The position numbers and the translations under genes were made by a program. DNA of 64,000 nucleotides from Cryptomeria japonica (Eukaryota; Streptophyta; Pinopsida; Cupressales; Cupressaceae), in contig NC_081412.1 of the NCBI RefSeq assembly GCF_030272615.1, positions 477,283,657-477,347,656 of the forward strand, in the 5' to 3' direction. The notes beneath the pieces were generated by a model. The model did not search any database, was not told the origin of the DNA, and was given only the letters and a program-made list of their open reading frames with translations. Within the stretch, counting starts at the first letter, position 1. Each line of letters begins with the position of its first letter. Positions 22,900-35,253 of this stretch are shown piece by piece.

Positions 22900-24486
22900 T
22901 CAAGTCTCTGCCGGAGGGGCAGAAACCCCTAACCTGTCTCTCAAATACTCAAATGATTCCTTAGACAACGGTTTAGTGAATATTTCTGCAATCTATTATT
23001 TAGTTTTCACATAAACCAATTTGATTTCATTTTCTTCTACCTTGTCCTTCATAAAGTTAGAATTTATTGAAATATGCTTAGTCTTGGGGTGAAATACCGG
23101 ATTCTTAGACATGCCAATAGCTATAGAGTTATCACAATAGATAACTACCGGTTCACTACAATTTACCCTGATATCCTTCAACATTTGCTTCATCCACAAG
23201 ACTTGAGTGCAATTAGTTATCGCTGCAACATACTCAACTTTTGCAGTAGATAAAGAAATGCATGACTATTTTTTGTTGCTCCATGAAACCAGTTTCTTTC
23301 CAAGAAAGAAAGCTCCACCAGAAGTGCTCTTCTTGTCATCAGTATCTCCTGCCCAATCTGAGTTAGTATATGCACATAAAGTGAAATCATCATTTTTAGA
23401 ATACCATAAACCATATTCTGTTGTTCCTTGCAAATACCAAAATATCCTCTTTACTACACATTTATGATTTTCTTTAGGATTACTTTGATATCTTGAAACA
23501 ATACTTACTACATTCATAATATTAGGTCTAGTCTGAGTTAGATATAACAAACCACCAATCATAGACTTATACCTTGTCAGATTTACCGGTGTAGAAGTAT
23601 CCTTGATAGATAATTTCTCAGTTGTAGCCATAGGAGTACTTACCGGTTTGGAATTATCCATACCAAACTTCTTTAACAATTCCCTCAGATACTTAGTTTG
23701 ATAGATAAAAATGCCTTTGTTAGTTTGAGTAATCTACAAACCTAAGAAAAATATCATCTCATCAATCATGGACATTTCAAATTCATTCTTCATGTTGTTA
23801 GCAAATTCCATGCACAATTTATCTTCTCCTCCAAAAATGATATCATCAACAAATAATTCAATAATCAGAATATCATTATCAATGATCTTATAATATAAAT
23901 TACTATCAACATTACCTTTAGTAAAACCAAGCTTCAAAAGATATTTATCCAACCTTGCATACCAAGCTCTAGGAGCTTGTTTCAAATCATATAAAGCTTT
24001 CTTCAATCTACAAACCATATATTTATCATCTGTTAGTGAAAATCCATCAGGTTGCTCAATGTAATCTTCTTCCTCAAGCTCACCATTCAAAAATGCACAT
24101 TTAACAACCATTTGATAAACCTTATAGTTCTTGTAAGCTGCATAGGCAAAAAATAGTCTAACAGCTTCAATTCTAGCTACAGGTACAATTGTCTCACCAC
24201 AATCAATTCCTTTCATTTGAGAATATCCTTTACAAACCAATCTAGCCTTGTTTCTTACAACTTGACCATCCTCATTTAATTTATTCCTAAAAACCCATTT
24301 AGTTCCAATACAATTCTTATTTTTAGGCCGGGGAACTAAAGACCAAGTCTCATTTTTCTCTATCTGATCTAATTCAACTTTCATAGTCTTTAACCAATTT
24401 TTATCCTTACAAGCTTCAATAACAGTTGCTGGTTCAACTTGCGAAATAAGACATACCTCTTCATTCACCATTTTTCTTCTAGTCAT
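22900..24486 (-). pseudogene. Copia C reverse transcriptase and RNase H
   Basis: Minus strand. RT motifs: KNWLKTMKVELDQIEKNETW (near 24410), GTKWVFRNKLNEDG, LYDLKQAPRAWYARL (near 23990-23950) and LFVDDIIFGGED (near 23850) with the catalytic Asp pair intact. A stop at 23734-23736 and others break the frame. RNase H has AYTNSDWAGD (near 23345), STAKVEYVAA (near 23245), IYCDNSIAIGMSKNP (near 23140) and a final KPLSKESFEYLRDRLG (near 22950). The active-site residues are present, so loss of function is due only to a handful of stops. Confidence 0.92.
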
Positions 24487-25415
24487 AACTCCCTAGTTCC
24501 TATCTCCAATATTTTGATCTTCAGAATGATTTAATCTTACATACATTGGTGTCTTTTGAACTTCAGGCTCACTATTCTGATCATCAGTCACAGTTGAATT
24601 TTTTGATTGTGCCGGTGTAACTGTCTCAGCTTCTTGTACCGGTTGAGGCATTGTCAGTTCAGTTATGATCATTTCCACTGTCGGTTCCCTGTCATATGAT
24701 ATATAATGATTTTTGTACGGTTTCACCTTTGATGTGAACTCTGTTGAATGTGTAGACTATTGTACTCACTGCTTCTCTCCAGTAGATATGAGGCAATTTG
24801 GCTTCCATCATCATAGATCTTGCTGCATCCAAAATGGTTATGTTCTTTCTTTCCACTACTCCATTTTGCTGAGGAGTCCTAGGTGCAAATAGTTGTTTCC
24901 TAATTCCATTTGTCTCACAATAACTATTAAATTCATGAGAAGTGAACTCACCGCTATGATCTGATCTTAGACATTTGATTTTCAATCCAGTTTCAGTTTC
25001 AACCTTCGCTTTAAAGATATTGAATTTCTCAAAAGCTTCAGACTTCTCCCTTAGAAAACTCACCCACATCATTCTAGAATAGTCATCAATAATCAACATG
25101 AAATACCTATCACCTTTAAAGCTTCTAGTCCTTGCTAGACCACATAAGTCAGTATGAATCAAATCAAGTACATCATTAGATTTATCATGTATGCTCTTAA
25201 AAAAACTTCTAAATTTCTTACCCAATTGACATTCCTTACATACTGGATTGTGAGGCTTCATAATCTTAGGTATATCTCTAACTTCCTTAGTTGAACTGAT
25301 CTTAACAATATAGTCAAAATTAACATGACACAACCTCTTATGCCATAGCCAACTCTCATCAATATGAGCAATTAAGCATGTCTTATTACCAGTGGTCAAG
25401 TGAAAGATATTACTT
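24487..25415 (-). pseudogene. Copia C integrase, catalytic residues intact
   Basis: Minus strand. HHCC zinc part: SWLWHKRLCHVNFDY ... VCKECQLGKK (about 25355-25225). Core: LIHTDLCGLAR (Asp, about 25165), CLRSDHSGEF (Asp, about 24965) and NGVVERKN (Glu, about 24865). It is 235 codons open to 24692. After that the linker toward RT is in another frame, with a deletion of the usual FGS/FLGY segment. It reads directly from VQKSLYII into an acidic linker ending VRLNHSEDQNIGD. Confidence 0.9.
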
Positions 25416-25420
25416 ACGAT

Positions 25421-25735
25421 CTAAATACCAGTTGCAATCTCCAAACCAGTCTTGTTAATAATTTTGCATTTTCTATCTTTAAATTGAAGTTGAAAACCCT
25501 TATCATCCAATTGACCAACACTCAAAAGATTATGCTTTAAACCTTCTACATAATAGACATTATCAGTATTATGCTTTCCATCCAAAGAAATAATACCTTT
25601 CCCTTTGATCATACATGCCTTGTCATCTCCAAATCTAACTGGACTGCCATTGTATTCTTCCAGGGACATAAATTACCCTTTATCTCTAGTCATATGATGT
25701 GAGCATCCACTATCAATTACCCATTCAACCTTATC
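25421..25735 (-). pseudogene. Copia C protease
   Basis: WVIDSGCSHHMTRDK (about 25725-25685) carries the DSG triad. A stop near 25671-25673 follows, then GSPVRFGDDKACMIKGKG, ISLDGKHNTDNVYYVEGLKH and NLLSVGQLDDKG (25640-25510). This is the standard Copia protease just upstream of pre-integrase. Confidence 0.88.
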
Positions 25736-25739
25736 TTCA

Positions 25740-26909
25740 ACTTTTGCTACTAGGGCCTTTTCTTTATTTTTGATAGTTGGTTCCAGTTCATCTTCCTTCA
25801 AATCATAGAAAACCTATTCTTTTCCATTGCCGAATCCACTACCAGAGTCTTCTGCCGGTTCATCTCCAGAGTCATCAGTTACTCCCTCCTCATCTTCTAT
25901 GTAGCATTATTTACTTTTCTTGAATCTATATCTGTTATGGTTAGGCTTAAAAGATTTATTAACTCTTTCCTCAAACCTTGCATTCCTTTCAGGACATCTA
26001 GATGCAAAATGACCAATCTTATTACATGCAAAACATTTAAAATGTGCTTTTCCTTCACTTACTTCCAGTTGGTCCTTTAGGTACTCTTCTAGCAAATAAG
26101 GCTTCAATTTGCTCAAGTTATTCATATTCTTTCCTCATGTCTTCCAATTCTTTTTCATATAGGGATTTCCAATCACTTTTTCCAGCAGATGATGATGATG
26201 ATGCATGAAAAGTAGGTTCAGACTTTATAGCTCCAGGAGATCCAAATTTTTCAAGCTCAAAAGTAAATAATTTCCCAATCAGAATGTCTCTGTTAACTAA
26301 AGTTTTTGCCATTGTTCTTAACTCATAAATTGTAATTTCCTTCATCTTGTAAGCCAATGGAAGGGCTCTCAATACTTTGGAAACTATTTCATCTTCACTT
26401 AGAAATCCTCCACAACATTGAATTCCCATAACAATCACATTCACTCTTTCCATAAATACATCAATTCTTTCATTATCTTCCATTTTCAAGTTTTCATATC
26501 TTACCCGGTAACCATCAAGTTTAACAATTTTGATAGTAGAGTCACCTTCATTTAGAGTTTTCAATTTGTCCCACATAACCTTAGCCAATGATTTATCAGT
26601 CAATCCCATGATCTGTTGATCAGTAAGTGCACATAAGAGGGCTTCTCTAGCTCTGTAATCATTTTCAATATTCTTATCCAAGTCTGTAGGAGCAGGATTT
26701 CAAGATGCCGGATCATAAGGTGTGTATTCTTTCTTAGTGATCTCCCAAATATCCTTGCCAAGACATCTAAGATTAGTCTCCATTCGAATTTTCCATATCC
26801 CATAATTTGTTCCATCAAGCCTAGGGATTTCTCTTCTGGAAATAGTTGTCAGTGGATTAGAAGTGTTAGTTGCCATAGGATCTACCTCAAGTGGTTTAAG
26901 CTTCTGCAA
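25740..26909 (-). pseudogene. Copia C gag with zinc knuckle
   Basis: Minus strand, first Met at about 26909. PRLDGTNYGIWKIRMETNL (near 26820) is the gag N-terminus. A TGA or TAG near 26700 interrupts it. Then LLCALTDQQIMGLTDKSLAK, LKMEDNERIDVFMERVN and EDEIVSKVLRALPLAYK follow (26660-26350). The knuckle CFACNKIGHFASRCP (about 26050-26005) is a complete C-x2-C-x4-H-x4-C. An acidic linker leads to protease. It overlaps a short out-of-frame reading at 26118-26125. It would form the particle shell; two or three stops separate it from an intact frame. Confidence 0.9.
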
Positions 26910-26921
26910 AAGAGGACCAGA

Positions 26922-26934
26922 GCTCTGATATCAA
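26922..26934 (-). other. Copia C primer binding site, mutated
   Basis: The minus strand reads TTGATATCAGAGC (family TGGTATCAGAGC), beside the LTR end at 26936. Confidence 0.75.
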
Positions 26935-26935
26935 T

Positions 26936-28195
26936 TGTTAGGATAACCGGTGAACAACTGAGAGGGGGGGGGGGGTGAATCAGTTGTTAACGGATTATAA
27001 GTTTTAATCCACATTACAACCTTAAAACAAATCAAGTACCAGTAAAGCACATACAAATGCCAGTAGGAACAGATATTGGTAAATAATAAAATTAACAATT
27101 AACCAGATAATCATTGCAAAGAAACCATACCACATAACACCATGATTTGTATGTGGAAAACCCAGAAAGGGAAAAACCATGGTGGGAAGCCTACCCACAT
27201 TCAGATGATACTTCTATAGAAAGTATGTGATACAATGAGGGGCTTGCACATGCAGGAAGGCACACTGCCTAGAGCATACTACTCATTACAAAAGAGTCTC
27301 ACTAACTACAGAGAGGCTACAACCATCTCAAGATAAATGGACAACAATCTAATAGAGTGAACTGCTAGAAATAGTATCTACCATGCATGATTATAGTCCC
27401 AGTTAAGCTCAATGTCGGAGGTCTAAATCCTCTTTTGAATCCAATTCGATCACCAATGATTGAGCAACTCCTGAATGATATTACAATATTCGCATATTAC
27501 ATTCCTTGACCATGACCTTTTCCATAACCATGATACTCTACAAAGAGTTTCTACCTCTTATTTATACAAACCCTAAGGCCTAAACCAATTAGGTCAGCCA
27601 CCTATAAGATATTACAATAAGATCATTACATAATTCCATATTACAATGATATGCCATGTCAGCTTAAGACCAAAACAACAATAACAAATCCATAAATCAT
27701 CCTAAGACATCTCGGTAACGTGTAGAGTACATGTTAGCATGATACCGGTCCATAACCTAGATAGGTACCGAACCTATTTTGTGTCCACCATGCCAAAGCA
27801 ATGTCTTCAAGTAGTTGAATAACGATCAAAGAACATCTTCAGCATCTTGAAATCCATGAGGAAGTTGCACCAACACCAATTAGCATCCTGTCACGATTCC
27901 TCAATGAAAGCTCTGTCGGTAGAGCCTTAAACCAATGCCAGTAAGGGTTTGCCAGAGTGTATGATAGCATCCAATTACCAAGCCAATACCAACTAACCAA
28001 AATATGCTCATGGAGCATATAACACATGAAATCAAACATACTTCACTGATCCAAACATGTCGGAAGTGTCCAACAGATAGTCTCTTCTGTCGGTAACACT
28101 AGATCTTCTATCAGTAACCAATCATAATAGCTAGTGTTGACATCAATGATAAAACATCAATGCAACACATAATCAATTCATCCATAATGCCAACA
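26936..28195 (-). repeat. Copia C 5' LTR
   Basis: 1260 bp; plus strand TGTTAGGATAACC...ATGCCAACA. Contains the G-run box at 26961-26980 and the conserved block near 27150-27185. Confidence 0.9.
26953..26988 (-). promoter_or_regulatory. U5 hairpin beside the Copia C PBS
   Basis: Arms AACAACTGA (26953-26961) and TCAGTTGTT (26980-26988) are perfect over 9 bp and extend to 12 with one mismatch. The loop is the G-run (C-rich in the transcript). The stem sequence differs from that of Copia A. Confidence 0.6.
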
Positions 28196-28200
28196 CACTT

Positions 28201-28640
28201 ACCACTTCAGTTAACCACTATATGTAGCTATCAATACTTTCCTCTTCTAACATCCTTATATTTTTCAAATTTGATTTTGGGGTTTTGCAACTTTAATTTC
28301 TTTATCTTTTTATCTCCTTCATATATGTTGTTAAGTTTCTTCCAAGCATCCTTGGAAGACTTGCAGTTCATCACCTTCAACAACCCTATATTAGAGAATC
28401 CACTTATAATTGCATTCTTTACCTTTCCACTGTTCTCATGCATTTTCATCTCATTCGGAGTAGTGAAAGGAGTAGAAGGAGTAGTATAACCATCTACAAT
28501 GGAGTTCTAGATACCAAACCCCATAGAGATAAAATATAATTCCATCCTCGTCTTCTAGAAGGGGTAGATTGTGCCATCAAACTTAGGAATCTTCTAAGAT
28601 CCATCTTGTGCCATTCAAAACCTTTCTCAAGCAGTTAGCT
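28201..28640 (-). pseudogene. Copia B gag N-terminal half
   Basis: Minus strand. KVKNAIISGFSNIGLLKVMN and SSKDAWKKLNNIYEGDKKIK (28420-28300) are standard Copia gag. It continues, beyond the Copia C insertion, at 21800. Stops are frequent. Confidence 0.8.
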
Positions 28641-28659
28641 TCTTTTGGAGGAACTTTTC

Positions 28660-28669
28660 TCTGATACTA
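28660..28669 (-). other. Copia B primer binding site, mutated
   Basis: The minus strand reads TAGTATCAGA, a decayed initiator tRNA-Met site. Confidence 0.6.
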
Positions 28670-28670
28670 A

Positions 28671-30629
28671 TCATCTAACACACCCCGAGACTGAGAAGGG
28701 GGTAAATTAGCCTCGATCAAATGCTTGAACTTTATACCATAATTCAATATCAACTTAACCTTAATCTTTTAGCACTAATGAAAGATAAATCACTGAACAC
28801 CATCCATAAGAGAACACCAATTTTACATGGAAAATCCAAATAGAGAAAAACCATAGAGATTTAATTCATGATATATGAATAAGATTACAATATTCTTTTG
28901 GGATTAATCCAAAGGAAGTGCATTGGTCCCTAAAGGACTTGTAGGTGGAGGCACACTACCCCATGACAAGGTACAAGATACTTGCAGGTTGAGATGTAGT
29001 TTCTAATGGCAAGATACAAAACTTATAGAGGAGAGTCACTATCTATGAGAAAAGTACATGAAATATTAATAAAGATAAATAGGCCTTCAACAAAACTACC
29101 TCCAACAATCTCCAAGTACGAAGTTGTCCTTGAGCCTCTATCTCAAGTAACCAACTCCAAAGCAATCATCACACTCTTATTCTACCTTACCTTCACATCA
29201 ATTATTTCACAAATGATATTATCATGTAAGAACGGTATATACATTGATTCACACACTCATCCACACCATCAACATTGATTTGATCTTCTACATATACCAT
29301 CTTTTTCATTGCAAACATCAACTAGTTCAGTTAGAGAAAATGATAGACTTAGGTCCTATCAAGTCGACCACCGAAACATAAATGTGGTGAAGGAAGACCA
29401 ATCTAGTAGATAGAGAGGACCTAAAATAATTATAGCAATTATTCTAATTAATTTTAAAATAATTCACTCTATCACACATCCTCCAAACTTGATTATGAGG
29501 TAACATGTACATATATCAACCAAAACATCACTAGTCAACCCAAAACATATCTTCCAAATGAACAAGTCGAATGCGAATCCTCACACACCAAGTTAGGACC
29601 CAAAATCAATGCAACACAACCTTCAAAACAAGTGGAGACACCCAAGAGTACACGAGAAGAAAAAGAACACCTTCTATCACTTGAACTAGAGTAGTACCAT
29701 GAAACACACATGTTGGACAAAATGTACTATTGAACAAATCCTCCATCATCATGCAAAGAATGCAAGGACATTCCTTGAACATCAAAAATTATTCCCAAGA
29801 ACTTCTTTCTCCTTGACACGTCAATAACATGATGGCATAAAACAAATGATATAAAAACACTTCATTCCAAAGAGCCAAATAAACCAATCATGCACATAAC
29901 ACCATTATCAACTCTTGCACACATCACCAACATTTGACAATTAAAATGAGATATTGAACAAACATTATAAACATGTCCTCCAAGTTATTTCACCTTAATT
30001 ATCAATACAGAGAAATGTGAACCATTCTTTGGACCAATTTTTAGAGACAATAGAACTATCAACAAGATGCAATCACCAACCACATCAACTACAACACTAG
30101 GGACCTAAAAAGATAAGAGTATAATGTCCATATAGTGTCAACATTATGTTCAAGTCTGCAAGACCATATCATTAAATCCAAAGGAAAACGAATCATTCTT
30201 CTAGACAATTGAATCTATATGTATATATGCACCAACTTACTTCATCAAACTTCCAAGGACAAAAATGTCTCAGAAACATCTTCTCACTCAACATTATATT
30301 CATAAGATCAATATCTCCATTCTATTTCCATGCATCTAATCCTCATCTTTATATCTCAAACCACTAGCATCATCATTAGTATCAACACATCATACAAAGT
30401 GTATACATCAAACGCCAAGGAGGTGGACATCCATTGAACATCTACAACCAATATTTTCCTATCTTAATGATAACAACTAACAATCAACTATCAACATCAT
30501 CACTACTTCAACAACTTCTATAATTCTATATCCAACCAATATTCATACCATCAATGACAACACAAAAGAGACAACATATATTGTTATACATGAGGACGTT
30601 GACATCAATGACAACAGATATTGCCAACA
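28671..30629 (-). repeat. Copia B 5' LTR, decayed
   Basis: Runs from the PBS side (GAGACTGAGAAGGGGGTAAA at about 28687-28706, the degraded G-run box) to TTGCCAACA at 30629. The conserved block is recognisable near 28815-28865. At about 1.96 kb it is longer than the other Copia LTRs here, so it may hold an unrecognised insertion. No target duplication can be tested because the other LTR is missing. Confidence 0.65.
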
Positions 30630-33218
30630 ATTTTGGGCTTGCACCTAGTCTTACACTTAGCACCTACATTTTTCTTTTTATTTCTTTGATAAAATGCAAA
30701 GAACTATAGATTGATTATATTAAAGAAATGAACCCTCAATTAGTTTAATAGATATCATATATATAAATTAAGACTTCAAATAAAAATTTATTCCTTCATT
30801 GACACCATTAAGATAGATCTACATATATATTATATGTATATTATATAGTATTTATCACAACTATATATACACATATCAAATGTGCTTGGGTATCTTCTCA
30901 TAAAACTAACTATACTTTCTATCACATATTTTTTTACACATCCACACTCACTCACCAACCTATCCTACTATTGTATGGTAAATATATGTATGAATGCATA
31001 GAGAAACGTGTCCTTCACACTTGAGATATATTTTACACATGGTAAGGTGATTAAAGGTACCACACTTATATTATGATAGGTTTATATGTCTTTATATTGT
31101 GTGAGTTTAGACACTGCTAGTATTTAGCACCATTGTAGGTTTTCATCATTAACCTCCACTAAGATGCTCTTTCAGGTTTTCAATTTGATGGGTAGTGGTA
31201 CAATTTTCCTTGCCAATACCCTCTAGGGGCCTAAACCATTGTCTTTTCTTCAAAGAATCTATCTTTATATTTGTGGAGTCTAAGGTAGTGATGTTTATAG
31301 AAAAGTATTATATTTTCATACTTATCATCCTAGTTTTTCATCATATACTCAAATTGTTATGTCATCACTAAAGTTTCTTCATACACTCTATCTATAGATA
31401 GTTGGTTATACTAATGTAGGAAAGAATTAGTTGTACTTGTTGGAGGATCTTGGATAATGTTTCCAAGTATACATATTCATTTCCAATGCGAACTAACGCA
31501 TTTGTGTTACTAACCTCATTCTCAATTGTCTAAATTGGCCTCTATTTCTACCTTATTTCTTTCTTTCATTGTTCAATTGCTTCCATTTCCCACTGTGAAC
31601 TTATTTGTAATCAATTCTCAATGGTTTTTTATTGTTTTTTTCTAGTGTTTGCAGTGCTTCCTTTGATATTGACCATTTCTACATCAATCTATTTCCTCTT
31701 TTTTCCTTTTTCTCTTTTTATGGTTTCTCCATTGTTACTATTTTTTACTTTTTGTGGTGGACTACTTATACTAGAACAACATTTATTCTCTCTAATATCC
31801 TTTTGGTCGATTTTTTTGTGTGGTTCCATTATATATTTAGTAAGTTGTTGGATAGTGATTTTTTTTTACAAGTAGATATAAATGATCTTATTTTGTTCTA
31901 TTTATTTGGTACTTTTCTCCTTCTTTTGTCAATTTTATCAATAACATCATTTTTATTTTTCTTTCCCATGAATTATTATCATATCCTAAACTTTTTAGCA
32001 ATGTGATTTACTAGATATAAAAGTAAGTGTTGATTTGTTACTTTTTACCAACTTGTTGAAAGCCTCATATGGTAGTGATGGTATGATGAAAGTGCATAGC
32101 TTAATTTCTTCCAAGTGAACAAATTGTTTATTGATGATGAAGACCAAATTGTTCTCTAGTTTCCTCACCACTTGGAATTTATTAAACACTGACTCTTACC
32201 ATACTAGAAAATGTTATTATTAGTAAAAATCTCTATATTCACCTTGATTTGATTCTTAATTATGTTGTTGTATCCTCAAATACATGGTGAAATTCTAGCT
32301 AATTCTACAAAAAGTAAAGGGCTAAGGATATCATTAGCATGTTGTACCTAAATTTTTATGACCTCTCTTAGTTTTCTCCTAGGGTTTCCCAAAGATAATA
32401 TTCTTTATTGTTGGGCATCATTTTGTACATTGCATGAAAGCATGTAGATAGGGCAGAGTCTTCCCTTCTTGTATGAAATATTTTTTTATGTGATACATTT
32501 GGTAGCATTCTTGATTTTAGGATCTCTATTTTTGTTGAAGTTGAGAAACTTCCTATTGAATGTGGCCCTAGTTAGCATAATGACCAATAGATTTATTATC
32601 AACCTTTTTGGGTATTTCCATTTTCTTCTAAAGTCTCTTCACCTAGTGGATTTCTTACCTAGTAATTGTAGACATTAAAAATATTTGCAAGTAAGCATTG
32701 ATACTAATATATCACATTAAACACATTAATCATCATATTTACCATTTATCCCATCGTTAATTAATTATTTATTAATCCACTTGTTTTTTTAATTAAATAA
32801 TAATTAATCATTTAATTAAATGAAAACTAATTTCCTGTTTTCAAATACAAATTACTTTTTTGTCTCTTTAGTTAATTTTTATCATCAATTAACTTCATTT
32901 GATTTTAAAATCTTCTTCCTCTTAGTAGTCGCTTAATATCCAAATGGAAATTTGGTGCTCAAAATTATCAAATTATCAAACTAGATCATTCATTATTATC
33001 TTCTCAACAATTTGAAATGACAATTTTATATTTAATAGTTGACATGGTTTAACAACCACTCTAGTTAATTTAGATCGTTATTCTTATCCTCTTCTACTAG
33101 TTGATTTTTCCTCAACATGATCTTGCAACAAAAAAATAATATCTTTAAATCTATACATGATATTGCAACACAAATTTACTAGCAAGCTTATTTAGCCAAT
33201 CTGTAGCTTTTGGAAAAA
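30630..33218. other. AT-rich relic DNA, no supportable gene
   Basis: Includes TA-rich microsatellite-like stretches (about 30770-30880) and TTAATTAA-rich DNA (32740-32830). One minus-strand open stretch at 31995-32189 (FNKFQVVRKLENNLVFIINK, then LEEIKLCTFIIPSLP) is followed and preceded by other broken minus-strand readings. This may be a very old coding relic of an element I do not recognise. The hydrophobic plus-strand readings at 31621-32006 are T-rich low complexity. Confidence 0.4.
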
Positions 33219-33223
33219 TTTAA

Positions 33224-34703
33224 TGATAACTCAATGATGAATGGATAGTACCAAACTGGTACTGAGAGGGGGGGGGGGGTGGGGTGAATCAATATAGGCA
33301 AAAACACAATCTTAAATCGGTTTGTTAGCAGACACTGTGCATTGACAGACAAACAGTAACACCAGTCTTTAAACAGAGTACAACCGGCAAAACCCAAAAT
33401 AACTGAGACACGCATAAACCAGTTGACACTTATCTTCTCATATAATCTAACACTTCATTTCCATTTCACCCTAATGCATGAACAGGTAATCTACCATCAA
33501 AGATATGCATATAACAGCTAGATCAACATGATTCACCGCTTGACATAAAACAACATAGCATCACATGAAGAAGACATCACATATGACACATATATTTTTC
33601 ATGTGGAAACCCAACTGGGAAAAACCACGGTGGGGATGAATACCCACAAGCTTGTTTTTGAACTCTTCAGAAGTCCGCTCTGTTAGGAGCCTTGTCCGGT
33701 TAAAGACTGATACAATAGGTTATGTTAGGAACCGATCCTGTTAGGGATCACCCGGTTAAGGGATGGCTAGAATACTCGGTTAAGGGTTAAACCCTGTTAA
33801 AGGTTACCTTGTTAAAGGATTTCAAGAACTCAATGGTTTTGAGTCACGCTGTTAAAGGATTTACAGCAAGTTGGTTAAAGCTACCCTGTTAAGGGATTTT
33901 CCAACTGTTGAGGTGGTTAGAGATCAACAGGTATTACAATGATCTGGTAATAGCACTCAATGCCAATGCAGATCCACTTTAGCTCCTCTTCACCTTCTGC
34001 ACTTACACTCTACAGGTATCACTTCTCTCCTCTGGTCTGGCAGGAATCACGTATCACTTCTCTTGGATACACACACACAACGTTTGCCAACAACCTCAGA
34101 AAGAAACACAACATCGACCTTATAGGGAAAACAGATAGGTCGGTAGCATAAACCCTAAACCCTAAACCTGTTAGGTTAAGGAATTTAAATGGTTCAATCC
34201 TGACCGTTGAGCACACTGCATTAAATGCAATAGTCTTGATCCAATCTCAAGACATTCTCCATCATTCATTTTCCACCAATTTCATGGCGGCTGATAACCC
34301 ATCACACATTATCACCGTTTACAGACTTCGCACATTCCTGAGGTAGATAGGAACAATCTCCTTCATGCAAGATCCTTCACGCACATAAGGCTTACGTGGC
34401 ACCACGATCTGTTCTTCATTACCATGCTAACTCATCACACAAAGTCACCGGTTGAGCCACACAAGCTTGAAGCACTTCAATCGGAAACCTTGAAGTTGAG
34501 ACTACCAACCGATAGTCATACAAAGCTTCCATGTGCCAGTTCCCATAACCATATGCCGGTTCACCTTGAACAAACACACCGCTTCACTTTGGCACAAATG
34601 CCAGTTCACACTGTTATACCGGTTCTCTTCTCTTCATCATATTGACATCAATGACAACACACAATGTCATTATGTCCTCATCTCGGTTCACATAATGCCA
34701 ACA
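33224..34703 (-). mobile_element. Solo Copia LTR with TTTAA target duplication
   Basis: 1480 bp, plus strand TGATAACTC...AATGCCAACA, flanked by exact TTTAA (33219-33223 and 34704-34708). It contains the G-run box (33263-33286), the conserved block near 33600-33640 and about a dozen GTTA(G/A)(G/A)G words at 33675-33915. No internal region remains. The orientation (minus) follows from the G-run lying at the left. Confidence 0.88.
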
Positions 34704-34784
34704 TTTAATACCCATACATGCTCAAATGTAAAACTAACATAAATAGTAACCTTATGTAAATGCTAGGTTGAGACACTATTTTCC

Positions 34785-34805
34785 TTCTCTCTCTCTCTCT
34801 CTCTC
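34785..34805. repeat. (CT)n microsatellite
   Basis: An uninterrupted CT run of about ten units just right of the solo LTR. Confidence 0.85.
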
Positions 34806-34896
34806 ATATACTATATATTATATAATAATAATACAAAATATTTACACTTGGTTACTTTAATGTATTGATTTTTTTTAAACATACTAGATGGATGTT

Positions 34897-35034
34897 CATT
34901 CTAAATGGATATCCATTCAAAATGGATATTCTATCCCATGTGCAAAGGAAATAAGATTTTATTTCCTTTGTAGTTGGATGCAAAGTAAAATAAACAAATA
35001 TAATATTTGTTCTAAATGGATATCTATTTAGAAT
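34897..35034. repeat. Foldback with inner perfect hairpin
   Basis: Outer arms CATTCTAAATGGATATCCATT (left, 34897 on) and its near inverted copy at about 35010-35034 enclose an inner perfect 12-bp stem (34943-34954 / 34959-34970) with a GATT loop. Each arm is itself palindromic around GGATATCC. It resembles a small MITE-like foldback, but target duplications are not evident. Confidence 0.55.
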
Positions 35035-35253
35035 GGATATCCTTATTGTGAAACATGTAAAAAAGAATAAAGGACCATTTTGAGCATTCTAGCAATCCCC
35101 ACACACTCTCTATTGTCAGGAATCTTGTAATTTGTATTTGATATAGATAAAATCCAACTTTTGGTGCACTCTTTTACACAACTCAATCAAATAATCATTT
35201 TTATGCTTATTTTTATAGGTATAATAGAGAGTAGCAATTATTATAAAGACAAA

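Larger units (their letters stand above)
21806..28195 (-). mobile_element. Copia element C, inserted in Copia B gag
   Basis: Minus-strand Copia element with an exact 5-bp duplication CACTT (21801-21805 and 28196-28200). The 5' LTR is 26936-28195 (1260 bp). The 3' LTR (from 21806 to about 22745) has a roughly 270-bp internal deletion, has lost its first bases on the minus strand, and has TG changed to TT at its other end. Gag, protease, integrase, RT and RNase H are all present in order. This is the best preserved coding unit in the window, yet it still has several stops. Confidence 0.92.
18491..30629 (-). mobile_element. Copia element B, 3' truncated, split by Copia C
   Basis: Minus-strand Copia relic. 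Its 5' LTR is 28671-30629. Gag is split by Copia C (21806-28195). Protease, integrase and RT run down to about 18560. The RNase H tail and the 3' LTR are missing, so it is truncated against older Gypsy DNA at about 18490-18550. It is much more degraded than C. Confidence 0.85.

Noticed and set aside
27839-28039. ORFs in Copia LTRs (also 22469-22669, 5247-5450, 33188-33415, 34424-34742)
   Set aside because: They lie within LTRs and are not kept between LTR pairs; chance readings.
31621-32006. Hydrophobic ORFs (84 and 124 codons) as membrane proteins
   Set aside because: They lie in two frames of T-rich low-complexity DNA, with no conserved motif or gene context.
35161-35253. Hydrophobic N-terminus of the 35161 ORF as a signal peptide
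   Set aside because: The MKRK start at 35254 fits a basic nuclear protein better, and the upstream part is AT-rich DNA read through.
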